From Sedimentisphaerales bacterium (lineage in GTDB: Bacteria; Planctomycetota; Phycisphaerae; Sedimentisphaerales; SG8-4), in assembly GCA_016932895.1 (NCBI GenBank), contig JAFGCA010000631.1, positions 1 through 11,018 on the forward strand: 11,018 nucleotides of DNA, given 5' to 3'. Made by a program: the position numbers and the translations under genes. Below the pieces are notes generated by a model. It worked only from the letters and a program-made list of their open reading frames with translations. It did not search any database and was not told the origin of the DNA. Shown here piece by piece: positions 1 to 7,743 of this stretch (position 1 is the stretch's first letter; each line of letters starts with the position of its first letter).

Positions 1-1197
1 AAGAAGTACATGGGCAATCAGCTCAACAACAAGGTCCTCGGCGTCATCGGTTTGGGTCGCATCGGCATGGCCGTGGTGAAGATGGCCCGCGGGTTCAACA
101 TGAAGATTCTGGGCTACGATCCGTTGGCGGCGCCCACCGACGCCGAGGCATTGGGCGTGGAGGTGACCGACGATCTCGACCGCATTTTCCGTGAAGCGGA
201 TTACATCTCGGTCCACGTGCCGCGAAACGAGCAGACGCTGAACATGATCGGCGCCGATCAGATCGCCCTGATGAAGCCGACGGTGCGGCTGGTCAACTGC
301 GCCCGGGGCGGTATCGTCAACGAGGACGCCCTGTATGACGCGCTGGCGAACGATCGCATTGCCGGAGCGGCCCTCGACGTGTTTTCCCAGGAGCCGCCGG
401 AGAACCGGCGCTTCGCCGAATTGGGCAATTGCCTGGTCACGCCCCATCTGGGAGCCAGCACCGAGGAGGCCCAGGTGGAAGTGGCCGTCGAGGCGGCTGA
501 AATTCTGCTCTCTGCAATCAAGGGGGGCCCGCTGCGAAACGCGCTGAACGCGCCGGCGGCCGCCGGGGCCATGCCGCCGCTGGTCAGCCGCTACGCCGAC
601 CTGGCGCGTCGCGTCGGTGTGTTGCTCAGTACCATCGCCCCGGGCAACATCAAAGAGATCCAGGTCCAGTATCGCGGTTCGATCGCCGGCGTGGCCGTCG
701 AGCCGGTCACGTTGAATTTCGCCGTCGGGCTGCTGCAAAAGCACTTCGATATGCCCCTGAATCTGGTGAACACGCCGGTTCTCGCGAAGGAGCGCGGCAT
801 CAGCATCGACGAGACGAAGAACACCGAGGCCAAGGACGTGGCCTCCAGCTTCGCCGCGACGGTGGTCACGAATAAGGTCACGAGAACGGTCAGAGGCTCG
901 GTCTTCGGCGAGACGCTGCTGCGCATCATCGAGATCGACGGGTTCAACATCGAAATGACGCCCCAGGGAGCGGCGTTGGTGATTTTCAACGACGACAAGC
1001 CCGGCGTCATCGGCTCGGTGGGGTCCGTGTGCGGCAAGCACGGTATCAACATCTGTACGATGGGTGTCGGTCAGAAGTTAGAGGATCAGAAGGCCGTTCT
1101 GGCGGTTAGTCTGAACAAGGCGCCCGATGACGAGACCGTCCAGGAACTTAGTCAGCTCGATTTCATCAACGAGATGTACGTGTGCATGCTGGATTGA
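1..1197 (+). CDS. serA: D-3-phosphoglycerate dehydrogenase (SerA), 3' part, 5' end outside window
   Basis: This gene oxidises 3-phosphoglycerate to 3-phosphohydroxypyruvate with NAD, the first committed step of serine biosynthesis in the cytoplasm. The frame is open from base 1, so the ATG at base 10 is internal; about 130 N-terminal residues are missing compared with the roughly 525-residue family length. Numbering codons from base 1, the Rossmann dinucleotide motif GLGRIG is at codons 17-22. The catalytic Arg of the CARGG motif is at bases 304-306, the Glu of SQEPPE at 391-393 and the His of TPHLG at 445-447, all as expected for 2-hydroxyacid dehydrogenases. An intervening (ASB-type) domain follows, then a C-terminal ACT domain from about codon 320 to the end, the part that binds serine in feedback-inhibited family members. 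No frameshift is seen. The mutase gene begins 70 bp downstream on the same strand, so the two are probably co-transcribed. Identification is firm; serine feedback is inferred from the domain only. Confidence 0.95.
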   Translation, partial: KKYMGNQLNNKVLGVIGLGRIGMAVVKMARGFNMKILGYDPLAAPTDAEALGVEVTDDLDRIFREADYISVHVPRNEQTLNMIGADQIALMKPTVRLVNCARGGIVNEDALYDALANDRIAGAALDVFSQEPPENRRFAELGNCLVTPHLGASTEEAQVEVAVEAAEILLSAIKGGPLRNALNAPAAAGAMPPLVSRYADLARRVGVLLSTIAPGNIKEIQVQYRGSIAGVAVEPVTLNFAVGLLQKHFDMPLNLVNTPVLAKERGISIDETKNTEAKDVASSFAATVVTNKVTRTVRGSVFGETLLRIIEIDGFNIEMTPQGAALVIFNDDKPGVIGSVGSVCGKHGINICTMGVGQKLEDQKAVLAVSLNKAPDDETVQELSQLDFINEMYVCMLD

Positions 1198-1252
1198 CGG
1201 ACAAGCCGCAGATCGTTCGGGCGTTTCCGGGGACGGCGGCATCGGGTCGTTT

Positions 1253-1259
1253 GGGAAGG
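1253..1259 (+). promoter_or_regulatory. Ribosome binding site deciding the mutase start
   Basis: GGGAAGG lies 8 nt upstream of the ATG at 1268. It supports that start over the far upstream in-frame codons that overlap serA. A GTG at 1259 is also in frame but overlaps this purine run, so it is unlikely to be the start. Confidence 0.65.
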
Positions 1260-1267
1260 TGAACGGC

Positions 1268-2662
1268 ATGGGCCAGGATCTTATCATCAGCGTCAGTGGG
1301 ATGCGGGGCGTCGTGGGGGAGAACCTCACGCCCGCCATCGCGGCCGAGTACGGTTGTGCCTTTGGTACTTTCCTCCGCGGCGACGCCGGGAGCGAGAAAG
1401 AGCGGCTCTCGGTTTGCATGGGGCGGGATTCCCGCGTGAGCGGGCCGATGCTCATGTCGGCCATGGCGGCCGGTTTGTGCGCCGCCGGCGTCAACGTCAT
1501 TGATTTGGGGCTGGTTCCCACGCCGAGCGTCGGCGTGATGGTGCAGGAGTTGGGCTGCGACGGCGGTGTGATTATCACGGCCTCGCACAACCCGATTCCC
1601 TACAATGGGATCAAGCTGCTGCTTGGCAACGGCATGGCCCCGCCACCGGCCACCGCAGCAGCACTGAAGCGGTTGTACCTGGAGAAGCGCTTTGAGCTTG
1701 TCGATTCGCCCGCCTGCGGGAAGATCGTTCCCAACGCCGAGACGGACCGCATCCACATTGAGAAAGTCCTGGCGATTGTCGATGCACAGCAGATCGCGGG
1801 CCAGCGGTACAAAATCGTGCTGGATAGTGTGAACGGCGCCGGCGCAGGGATCACAAAAAAACTGCTGAGCCGACTTGGCTGCACCGTGACTGCTTTCAAC
1901 GACGAGCCGACCGGGTTGTTTGCACACGAGCCCGAGCCCACGGCCGCGAATTTGACCGCACTGTGCGAGCGCGTCAAGAGCGAAGGCGCGGACCTGGGAT
2001 TTGCCCAGGATCCCGACGCGGACCGCCTGGCGATTGTGGATGAGCAGGGGACGTACATCGGTGAAGAGTACACTCTTGCGTTGGCGGCCCGGCATGCGTT
2101 TGCCGGTCGCAGCGGCACGGCCGCGGCCAACCTGTCCACGTCGCGGATGATCGACGACGTGGCCGAACGGGCCGGCGGACGCGTCGTTCGCACGCCCGTC
2201 GGCGAGGCCAACGTCGCCCAGGCCATGCTCGAACATGGCTGTATCATTGGCGGCGAAGGCAACGGCGGGGTCATTGATTTGCGCGTCGGCCCGGTGCGCG
2301 ACAGCCTGGTGGGAATCGCTCTGGTCCTGCAGTTGATGGCCCAGACGGGCAAGAGTATCGGACAACTGCGAGATGAGATCGGCGGGTACTACATGCAGAA
2401 AGACAAATTCTCCGCCGACGCCGACCAGGCCGAGCGGATTATGGAATTGGCGAAGACGAGGTTCGCAGAGGCAAAACTCGATACCGCCGACGGCTGCCGA
2501 TTCGACTTGGAAGACGGGTGGATCCACTTGCGCACAAGTAATACGGAACCCGTCATGCGGATGATCATCGAGGCCCGAGACGAGTCCGTCGCACGGCGAT
2601 ATATTGACAGTGTTATGGAAATACGCACGTCGGTGCTGGAACACAACCGTGGCGGAAGGTAA
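1268..2662 (+). CDS. Phosphohexomutase (phosphoglucosamine/phosphomannomutase family, archaeal GlmM-like)
   Basis: This is an alpha-D-phosphohexomutase of 464 residues that interconverts sugar 1- and 6-phosphates for cell-envelope or nucleotide-sugar precursors. All four family signatures are present and in order. The phosphoserine loop TASHNP has its catalytic Ser at residue 106, and the Mg-binding loop DPDADR is at 248-253. The sugar-binding loop GEGNGG is at 329-334, and the phosphate-binding loop RTSNTEPVMR is at 422-431. The loop GEGNGG, in place of GEQSGH (bacterial GlmM) or GEMSGH (PMM/PGM), is the form I associate with the archaeal-type phosphoglucosamine mutase group, so glucosamine-6-phosphate is a reasonable substrate guess; glucose or mannose phosphates remain possible. 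The start was chosen at ATG 1268 because of the GGGAAGG ribosome binding site and because the conserved N-terminus (ISVSGMRGVVG) follows at once. The 3' end overlaps the next gene by 14 bp, suggesting translational coupling. Confidence 0.9.
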   Translation: MGQDLIISVSGMRGVVGENLTPAIAAEYGCAFGTFLRGDAGSEKERLSVCMGRDSRVSGPMLMSAMAAGLCAAGVNVIDLGLVPTPSVGVMVQELGCDGGVIITASHNPIPYNGIKLLLGNGMAPPPATAAALKRLYLEKRFELVDSPACGKIVPNAETDRIHIEKVLAIVDAQQIAGQRYKIVLDSVNGAGAGITKKLLSRLGCTVTAFNDEPTGLFAHEPEPTAANLTALCERVKSEGADLGFAQDPDADRLAIVDEQGTYIGEEYTLALAARHAFAGRSGTAAANLSTSRMIDDVAERAGGRVVRTPVGEANVAQAMLEHGCIIGGEGNGGVIDLRVGPVRDSLVGIALVLQLMAQTGKSIGQLRDEIGGYYMQKDKFSADADQAERIMELAKTRFAEAKLDTADGCRFDLEDGWIHLRTSNTEPVMRMIIEARDESVARRYIDSVMEIRTSVLEHNRGGR

Positions 2663-3548
2663 CAAAAACGACAGAGCCGCACGTCAGATCAGGTCCGTTA
2701 CATACCTCGGCATCGTAGTAAACCTGTTTCTCTCGGCGATCAAGCTGGGTATCGGTGTGCTGGTCTCTTCATTGGCCCTGGTGGCCGACGGGATACACTC
2801 GCTGAGCGACCTGGGGACGGACGTGGCAGTGCTGCTCGGGGCGCATTTTGCCGCCAAGAAGCCCGACGCGACCCATCCCTACGGCCACGGTCGGATTGAG
2901 ACTCTCTCCGCGGTCCTGATTGCCGGTGTGCTGATGACGGTCGGAGGGGCGATGGTCTACAAGGCCACCGTATCGATTGCCCACAACGAAACAAGCGTGC
3001 CTCACTGGGGTATTCTGGCCGCGGCCCTTGCATCGATCGTGGGAAAGGAAGCCTTGTACTGGATCACGCGCCAGGTGGCCGTGAAGTCGCACAGTACTGC
3101 ACTTTATGCCAATGCCTGGCACCACCGCAGTGATGCGCTGAGCTCCGTGGCCGTGTTGGCGGGCTATTTCCTGCTGACGTTTGGCTTCGATCATGGGGAC
3201 CAGTTGGCGGCCGTCGCCGTCGGCTTGATGGTCATGTTCGTGGGTGTCAAGATCATCGGCGATTGCCTGAAAGAGCTGACCGAGGGGGCCGTCGATCCGG
3301 ACACCGTCGAGCACATCAAGGACGTCATCAATTCCAGCGCGGGGATTCGTCAGTGGCATCGGCTCCGAACGCGCACGGTGGGCCGTGAGGTCTTCCTGGA
3401 CGTGCACATTCTCGTCGATCCGACACTTGACGTGGCGGCGGCCCACGAGATTTCAGAAAAACTCGAAAAAACGCTCGATGACGAGATTGTTCGCCCGGTA
3501 CACATCACCGTGCACATTGAGCCCGACTTGCCTTCATTTCGAAAGTGA
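2649..3548 (+). CDS. Cation diffusion facilitator family metal transporter
   Basis: This is a cytoplasmic-membrane divalent-cation/proton antiporter of the CDF family that exports Zn, Fe, Mn or similar metals. The N-terminal two thirds are hydrophobic, consistent with six membrane segments. The metal-site signatures are HSLSD in TM2 (His50, Asp54) and HHRSD in TM5 (His158, Asp162). These correspond to the four transport-site residues Asp45, Asp49, His153 and Asp157 of E. coli YiiP, here as a His-Asp/His-Asp set, which in the family usually goes with zinc. The cytoplasmic C-terminal ferredoxin-like domain follows from about residue 215 and ends in the usual VHITVHIEP strand. I chose GTG 2649 because it gives the usual length of 299 residues; it overlaps the mutase gene by 14 bp and has only a weak upstream purine stretch (GGA at 2638-2640). 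An in-frame TTG at 2604 would add 15 residues encoded wholly within the mutase gene and is less likely. Substrate metal is inferred. Confidence 0.88.
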   Translation: MAEGNKNDRAARQIRSVTYLGIVVNLFLSAIKLGIGVLVSSLALVADGIHSLSDLGTDVAVLLGAHFAAKKPDATHPYGHGRIETLSAVLIAGVLMTVGGAMVYKATVSIAHNETSVPHWGILAAALASIVGKEALYWITRQVAVKSHSTALYANAWHHRSDALSSVAVLAGYFLLTFGFDHGDQLAAVAVGLMVMFVGVKIIGDCLKELTEGAVDPDTVEHIKDVINSSAGIRQWHRLRTRTVGREVFLDVHILVDPTLDVAAAHEISEKLEKTLDDEIVRPVHITVHIEPDLPSFRK

Positions 3549-3631
3549 GGTTGTCATTGCCGCCGGGGCGGTTGCCGGCGATTTCGCCTCGGGCCCGGTT
3601 GCTGTGGGGACGGTATCTACAGGTCATTCGC

Positions 3632-3664
3632 CTGCGACGGAAACCCGGTAAATGTCGCAGTTTT
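3632..3664 (+). terminator. Possible weak intrinsic terminator after the CDF gene
   Basis: CTGCGAC (3632-3638) and GTCGCAG (3654-3660) form a perfect 7-bp inverted repeat around a 15-nt loop, directly followed by TTTT (3661-3664). It lies about 84 nt after the transporter stop and just before the predicted promoter of the next operon. The long loop and short T run make it only a moderate candidate. An overlapping alternative pairing of GGTAAA (3647-3652) with TTTACC (3662-3667) also exists. Confidence 0.4.
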
Positions 3665-3686
3665 ACCCCTCTCGGCAAGAATAGAG

Positions 3687-3715
3687 TTGAACCGCCGGTC
3701 CGGATGGCATAGAAT
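3687..3715 (+). promoter_or_regulatory. Predicted sigma-70-type promoter for the acetyl-CoA/acetylation operon
   Basis: The -35 box TTGAAC (3687-3692, 4 of 6 consensus) is separated by exactly 17 bp from the -10 box TAGAAT (3710-3715, 5 of 6 consensus). The expected transcription start near 3722 would give a 5' leader of about 40 nt before the ATG at 3763. It is the only clear promoter-like match I found in the 214-bp gap 3549-3762 and is placed as expected for the operon that follows. No obvious operator palindrome overlaps it. Confidence 0.6.
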
Positions 3716-3762
3716 CATCCGCTTTTCGGAGGGATCGTGCAAAAGAAAGGACATAGAGTCAC

Positions 3763-5862
3763 ATGAGTTTGAAGAGTTTCTTCAATCCCCAGTCCGTGGC
3801 GATCGTCGGTGCGTCACGCCAAAAGGGGAAAGTGGGGTACGAGATCCTGATCAACATGCTCGGCGCCGGCTATGCAGGCAGGATTTTTCCCGTGAACCGG
3901 AAGGCCGACACGATCGAGGGCCTGAAATGCTACCCTGATCTGGAAGCGATTGGCGAGACGCCCGAGTTGGTGATCGTCATCATACCGGCCAAGTTCGTCC
4001 TGGACGTCATGGAGCAATGCGTCAAGATCGGGACGAAGGCGGTCATCATCATTACCGCCGGTTTCAAGGAGGTGGGCACCGAGGGCAAGAAACTGGAAGA
4101 GGAGGTGGTCCGCGTGGCCCGGCGGGGTCAGATTCGCGTCATCGGCCCGAACTGTCTCGGTGTCATCGTGACCGCGAGCAAGCTCAATGCCAGCTTTGGC
4201 GGCGACCTGCCTGCGGCCGGCAGTACCGGCTACCTCTCACAGTCCGGCGCGTTGCTGGCGGCGATCCTCGATACGGCCAAGGCCAGCGGCATCGGGTTCA
4301 GCAGTCTGTTCAGCATTGGCAACAAGGCGGATGTGGATGAACTGGATCTTGTTGAGGCCCTGGCGGCCGATCCCAACACGAAAGTTATCGCCGGATACTT
4401 GGAGAGCATTGGTGACGGGAATGCCTTCGTGCGTGCGGCCGAGCAGATCTCCCACAAAAAGCCGATTCTCCTGATGAAATCCGGCGGCACGGCGGCCGGA
4501 GCCAAAGCGGCTTCCTCACACACCGGCAGCCTGGCGGGCAGCGAAACGGCCTACGAATGCATGTTCGCCCGGGCCGGGATCATTCGTTGCGAATCGATCA
4601 CGCAGCAGTTTGATTTTGCCCAGGCGTTTGCCAACCAGCCTCTGCCCAAGGGGTCCGGCGTGGCCATCCTCACCAACGCCGGTGGCGCCGGTATCATGGC
4701 CGCCGATGCCGTCGAGCGGTTGGGACTGACCTTCGCCAAGCCCTCCAAGGAGACCGTCGAGAGACTCGCTGCAAAGCTGCCGGCGGCCGCCAATTTCCTG
4801 AACCCCTTCGACGTCCTCGGGGACGCGTTGGCCGATCGCTACGAGTATGCCCTGGACGTGGTCCTGGACGACCCGAACGTAGACACCGTTCTCGTGCTGC
4901 TCACACCGCAGGCGATGACCGAAGCCGGTCCGACGGCCGAAGCGATTGTCAGAAAGGCACGCGAGAAGCCGGAGAAGCCGATCCTGGCCTGTTTCATGGG
5001 CGCCGAGAAAGTGGCGGACGGTGTCAAGGTCTTCCGCGAGGCCCACATTCCCCAATACGAATCACCCGAAAGCGCCGTCGCCACGATCAAGGCGATGGCC
5101 GACTACGTTCGCTGGCGGGCCCGGCCCGGACGCGTGGTCAAGCTGTTCCCGGTCAACCGGCGCAAGGTCGAGAGCATTATCGAGCGGCATCTGCGTCGCA
5201 ATCTCATGGAGATTGGCGAAGCCGAGTCGAAGGAAATCCTGGAGGCGTATGGTTTTGCCACCCCGAAGGGCTCGATCGCCACGACCGCCGACCAGGCGGC
5301 TAACATCGCCCAGCAGCTCGGTTATCCGGTCGTGCTGAAGATCTGGTCGCCGGACATCCTGCACAAATCCGACGTTGGCGGCGTGAAGGTGGGCCTCAAG
5401 ACCGACCAGGAAGTGAAAGACGCCTTCGATCTGATGATGTACCGCATTCCCAAGCAGAGGCCGGAAGCCGACATTCTCGGCGTGTTGGTCCAGGAAATGT
5501 GCGCCAGCGGACGCGAGGTCATCCTGGGCATGAACCGGGACCCGCAGTTCGGCCCCATGATGATGTTCGGCATGGGCGGCATCATGGTCGAAGTGCTCAA
5601 AGATGTGTCGTTCTACCTGGCGCCGCTGACGGGCCAGGAGGCCAAGCAGATGCTGATGAGCACGAAGACCTACCAGATCCTCAAGGGGGTGCGCGGCCAG
5701 GAAGGGGTGGACATTGAGGCGATCGCCGAGGGGCTCCAGCGACTGTCTCAGTTGGTCACCGAGTTTCCGCAGATCAAGGAAATGGACATCAACCCGTACG
5801 TTGTTAGTCGTCCCGGCACGACCGCCATCGCCGTGGATGCCAGAATTGGTTTAGAGAAGTAA
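3763..5862 (+). CDS. ADP-forming acetate/acyl-CoA ligase, fused alpha and beta subunits
   Basis: This 699-residue protein belongs to the NDP-forming acyl-CoA synthetase family. These enzymes convert acetyl-CoA (or another acyl-CoA) plus ADP and phosphate to the acid plus ATP, reversibly. The domain order is a CoA-binding Rossmann domain (about 5-130, ending in GPNCLG at 128-133), a succinyl-CoA-ligase-like flavodoxin domain (about 150-290), a linker/ligase domain, and an ATP-grasp domain (about 475-695). Both phosphohistidine sites of active enzymes are present: His253 in SSHTGSLAGS (alpha-type) and His534 in HKSDVGG (beta-type). The enzyme is therefore probably catalytic, unlike the degenerate synthetase part of Pat acetyltransferases, and it carries no C-terminal GNAT domain. 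The ATG is preceded by AAAGGA at 3746-3751. The next gene starts after 1 bp, so translation is probably coupled. Acetate is the likeliest substrate from context; propionate or other short or aryl acids cannot be excluded. Confidence 0.92.
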   Translation: MSLKSFFNPQSVAIVGASRQKGKVGYEILINMLGAGYAGRIFPVNRKADTIEGLKCYPDLEAIGETPELVIVIIPAKFVLDVMEQCVKIGTKAVIIITAGFKEVGTEGKKLEEEVVRVARRGQIRVIGPNCLGVIVTASKLNASFGGDLPAAGSTGYLSQSGALLAAILDTAKASGIGFSSLFSIGNKADVDELDLVEALAADPNTKVIAGYLESIGDGNAFVRAAEQISHKKPILLMKSGGTAAGAKAASSHTGSLAGSETAYECMFARAGIIRCESITQQFDFAQAFANQPLPKGSGVAILTNAGGAGIMAADAVERLGLTFAKPSKETVERLAAKLPAAANFLNPFDVLGDALADRYEYALDVVLDDPNVDTVLVLLTPQAMTEAGPTAEAIVRKAREKPEKPILACFMGAEKVADGVKVFREAHIPQYESPESAVATIKAMADYVRWRARPGRVVKLFPVNRRKVESIIERHLRRNLMEIGEAESKEILEAYGFATPKGSIATTADQAANIAQQLGYPVVLKIWSPDILHKSDVGGVKVGLKTDQEVKDAFDLMMYRIPKQRPEADILGVLVQEMCASGREVILGMNRDPQFGPMMMFGMGGIMVEVLKDVSFYLAPLTGQEAKQMLMSTKTYQILKGVRGQEGVDIEAIAEGLQRLSQLVTEFPQIKEMDINPYVVSRPGTTAIAVDARIGLEK

Positions 5863-5863
5863 A

Positions 5864-7735
5864 ATGCCTGAATTCGATTGGAAGACCAAGTACAAGGACA
5901 AAGTCAAGACCGCTGCGGCGGCGATGAAACTCATCAAGTCGGGCCACAGCATTTTCATCGGCACGGGCTGCGGCCAACCCCAGCATCTGGTCAACGCGTT
6001 GGTCGAACATTCCGACCACATCTACGATGCGCACATCGTGCATTTGCTGACGATGGGAGAAGCGCCCTACGTGCACGAGAAGTTCCGCGAGAAGTTCAAG
6101 ATGAACAGTTTTTTCATCGCGGAAAACGTGCGGGACGCTCTGGAGAAAGGGATCGGGGATTACACGCCGATCTTTTTGTCCGAGATTCCCAAGGAGTTTG
6201 AGACCGGTCGCATACCGATCGACGTGGCGCTGGTGTCCGTGGCGCCCCCGGACCCCAACGGGCTGTGCAGCCTGGGTGTTTCCGTGGACATCGTGCACTC
6301 GGCGGCCGCCAACGCGCGCTACGTCATTGCGCAGGTGAACGCCGATATGCCGCGGACGCACGGCAACAGCTTCCTTCACGTCAACACCATCGACGTGCTT
6401 GTTCCCTGCGATGAGCCGATCATCGAAATCCCGGTGGACGAGCCGGACGAGACGCTGCGCCGGATCGGGCAGAACGTCGCCCGCCTCGTCGAAGACGGCA
6501 GCACGATCGAGTGTGGCATCGGGAGTCTGCCCCAGGCGCTGGCCGAGTATCTGGTCTATAAGAAAGATCTCGGCGTGCACACCGAGATGTTCAGCGACTG
6601 GATCATCGACCTGATCGAATGCGGCGCCATCACGTGCAGCAAGAAGTCCATCAATCGCGGGAAGATCGTCGCCAGCTTCTGCATGGGCTCGAAGAAACTC
6701 TACGATTATATCGACAACAACCCCTTCTTCGAGTTCTACCCGACCGAGTACGTCAACGACGTGGGTATCATCGCCCAGCACGACAAGATGGTCGGGATCA
6801 ACGTCGCGCTGGAGATCGATCTGACGGGGCAGGTATGTGCGGACTCCCTGGGGCACAAGTTCTATAGCGGTATCGGCGGGCAGGTGGATTTCATCCGCGG
6901 CTCGGCGCGCAGCCGGGGAGGCAAAGCCATCATCGCCATGCCCTCAACGGCCAAGAACGGGCAGGTTTCGCGCATCGTTCCGCATCTCACCGAAGGCGCC
7001 GGCGTCGTCACGACGCGCGGTGACGTGCACTACGTTGTGACGGAATACGGCGTCGCCTATCTGCATGGCAAGAGTATCCGGCAGAGGGTGCTCGATCTGA
7101 TCAATATCGCGCATCCGAAGTTCCGCAAGGGCCTGATCCAGGCGGCGAAAGCGAAGAACTTCATCTACCAGGATCAGATTGAGCTGGCCTGGGATCAGGT
7201 CAATTATCCCGAGGATCTGGAGCACTACGCCACGCTGCGGGATGGGACGGAGATTTTCTTCCGGCCGATCAAGCCCGTGGATGAGCCGTCCCTGGCCGAG
7301 ATGCTGTACTCTCTCAGCGAGCAGTCGGTGCGAACGCGCTACATGACGCGCACCGTGGCGTTTCCGCACAAGGACGTGCAGCAGCTCACCAATATCGACT
7401 ACAAGAACGACCTGGCCATCGTTGGTGTGGTTCCGGGCGTGGCGGGCGAAGAGATCGTGGCGATCACCCAGTATTTTCTCGATCCCAAGACCCAGGCGGC
7501 CGAAGTGGCGTTTCTGGTTCAGGACGAGTGGCAGCAGAAGGGGATGGGCACGTTCCTTCTCGACTATATCACGCTGATCGCCAAGAAACGCGGCGTGAAA
7601 CACTTTTACGCCAAGGTGTTACCGGACAACCGTCCGATGCTCGCGATCTTCCAGAATTCCGGGTACAAGGTCAATATCGAGTTTGACGGTGACGTGTACA
7701 ACGTCTCGTACGACCTGACGAAAGAGGAGGGATAG
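5864..7735 (+). CDS. Acetyl-CoA hydrolase/CoA-transferase fused to C-terminal GNAT acetyltransferase
   Basis: This is a two-domain protein of 623 residues. Residues about 10-430 form an acetyl-CoA hydrolase/transferase (4-hydroxybutyrate or butyrate:acetate CoA-transferase type). They carry the family block DYTPIFLSEIP, the PPDPNGLCSLGVSVD block, Glu241 in HTEMFSD at the place where I expect the catalytic glutamate, and the CoA-contacting GIGGQVDF motif at 336-343. After a short linker, a GNAT domain starts near residue 460 (DGTEIFFRPIKP). It contains SLSEQSVRTRY, which resembles the GNAT part of Pat protein acetyltransferases, and the acetyl-CoA pyrophosphate loop QQKGMG at 557-562. The transferase moves CoA between acetate and another acid; the GNAT part probably acetylates a protein lysine. 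The gene follows the ligase stop after 1 bp and precedes the deacetylase by 8 bp. The fusion architecture is known in databases under a bifunctional name, but its role is, to my knowledge, not established. Domain calls are firm; the protein-acetylation role is inferred. Confidence 0.9.
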   Translation: MPEFDWKTKYKDKVKTAAAAMKLIKSGHSIFIGTGCGQPQHLVNALVEHSDHIYDAHIVHLLTMGEAPYVHEKFREKFKMNSFFIAENVRDALEKGIGDYTPIFLSEIPKEFETGRIPIDVALVSVAPPDPNGLCSLGVSVDIVHSAAANARYVIAQVNADMPRTHGNSFLHVNTIDVLVPCDEPIIEIPVDEPDETLRRIGQNVARLVEDGSTIECGIGSLPQALAEYLVYKKDLGVHTEMFSDWIIDLIECGAITCSKKSINRGKIVASFCMGSKKLYDYIDNNPFFEFYPTEYVNDVGIIAQHDKMVGINVALEIDLTGQVCADSLGHKFYSGIGGQVDFIRGSARSRGGKAIIAMPSTAKNGQVSRIVPHLTEGAGVVTTRGDVHYVVTEYGVAYLHGKSIRQRVLDLINIAHPKFRKGLIQAAKAKNFIYQDQIELAWDQVNYPEDLEHYATLRDGTEIFFRPIKPVDEPSLAEMLYSLSEQSVRTRYMTRTVAFPHKDVQQLTNIDYKNDLAIVGVVPGVAGEEIVAITQYFLDPKTQAAEVAFLVQDEWQQKGMGTFLLDYITLIAKKRGVKHFYAKVLPDNRPMLAIFQNSGYKVNIEFDGDVYNVSYDLTKEEG

Positions 7736-7737
7736 GA
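7734..7737 (+). promoter_or_regulatory. Ribosome binding site supporting the TTG start of the deacetylase
   Basis: AGGA overlaps the stop codon of the CoA-transferase-GNAT gene and lies 6 nt before the TTG at 7744. A second purine run, GGAGGG at 7726-7731, is 12 nt away. No ATG occurs before 7861, and starting there would delete the conserved N-terminus. Confidence 0.55.
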
Positions 7738-7743
7738 ATCACC

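Noticed and set aside
1166..2665. Long 499-codon open frame on the minus strand across the mutase gene
   Set aside because: It is antisense to a gene with all family motifs, shows no recognisable domain, and is His/Arg/Gly-rich as expected for the reverse frame of GC-rich coding DNA.
2769..3446. 225-codon minus-strand open frame across the CDF gene
   Set aside because: It is antisense to the transporter and His/Arg/Gly-rich, with no domain signal.
3560..3571. Inverted repeat CCGCC-GG-GGCGG just after the CDF stop
   Set aside because: The loop would be only 2 nt (4-bp stem with a normal loop) and no T run follows, so it is likely chance in GC-rich DNA.
3687..3938. Short open frame starting in the leader of the ligase operon
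   Set aside because: Its first codon coincides with the predicted -35 box and most of it overlaps the ligase in another frame, with highly charged off-frame composition.
3763..5862. Possibility that the ligase gene is a Pat-type protein acetyltransferase
   Set aside because: It lacks a GNAT domain and keeps both catalytic histidines, so it fits an active ADP-forming ligase.
5804..6856. 350-codon minus-strand open frame across the CoA-transferase gene
   Set aside because: It is a shadow of the well-supported plus-strand gene, with biased composition and no recognisable domain.
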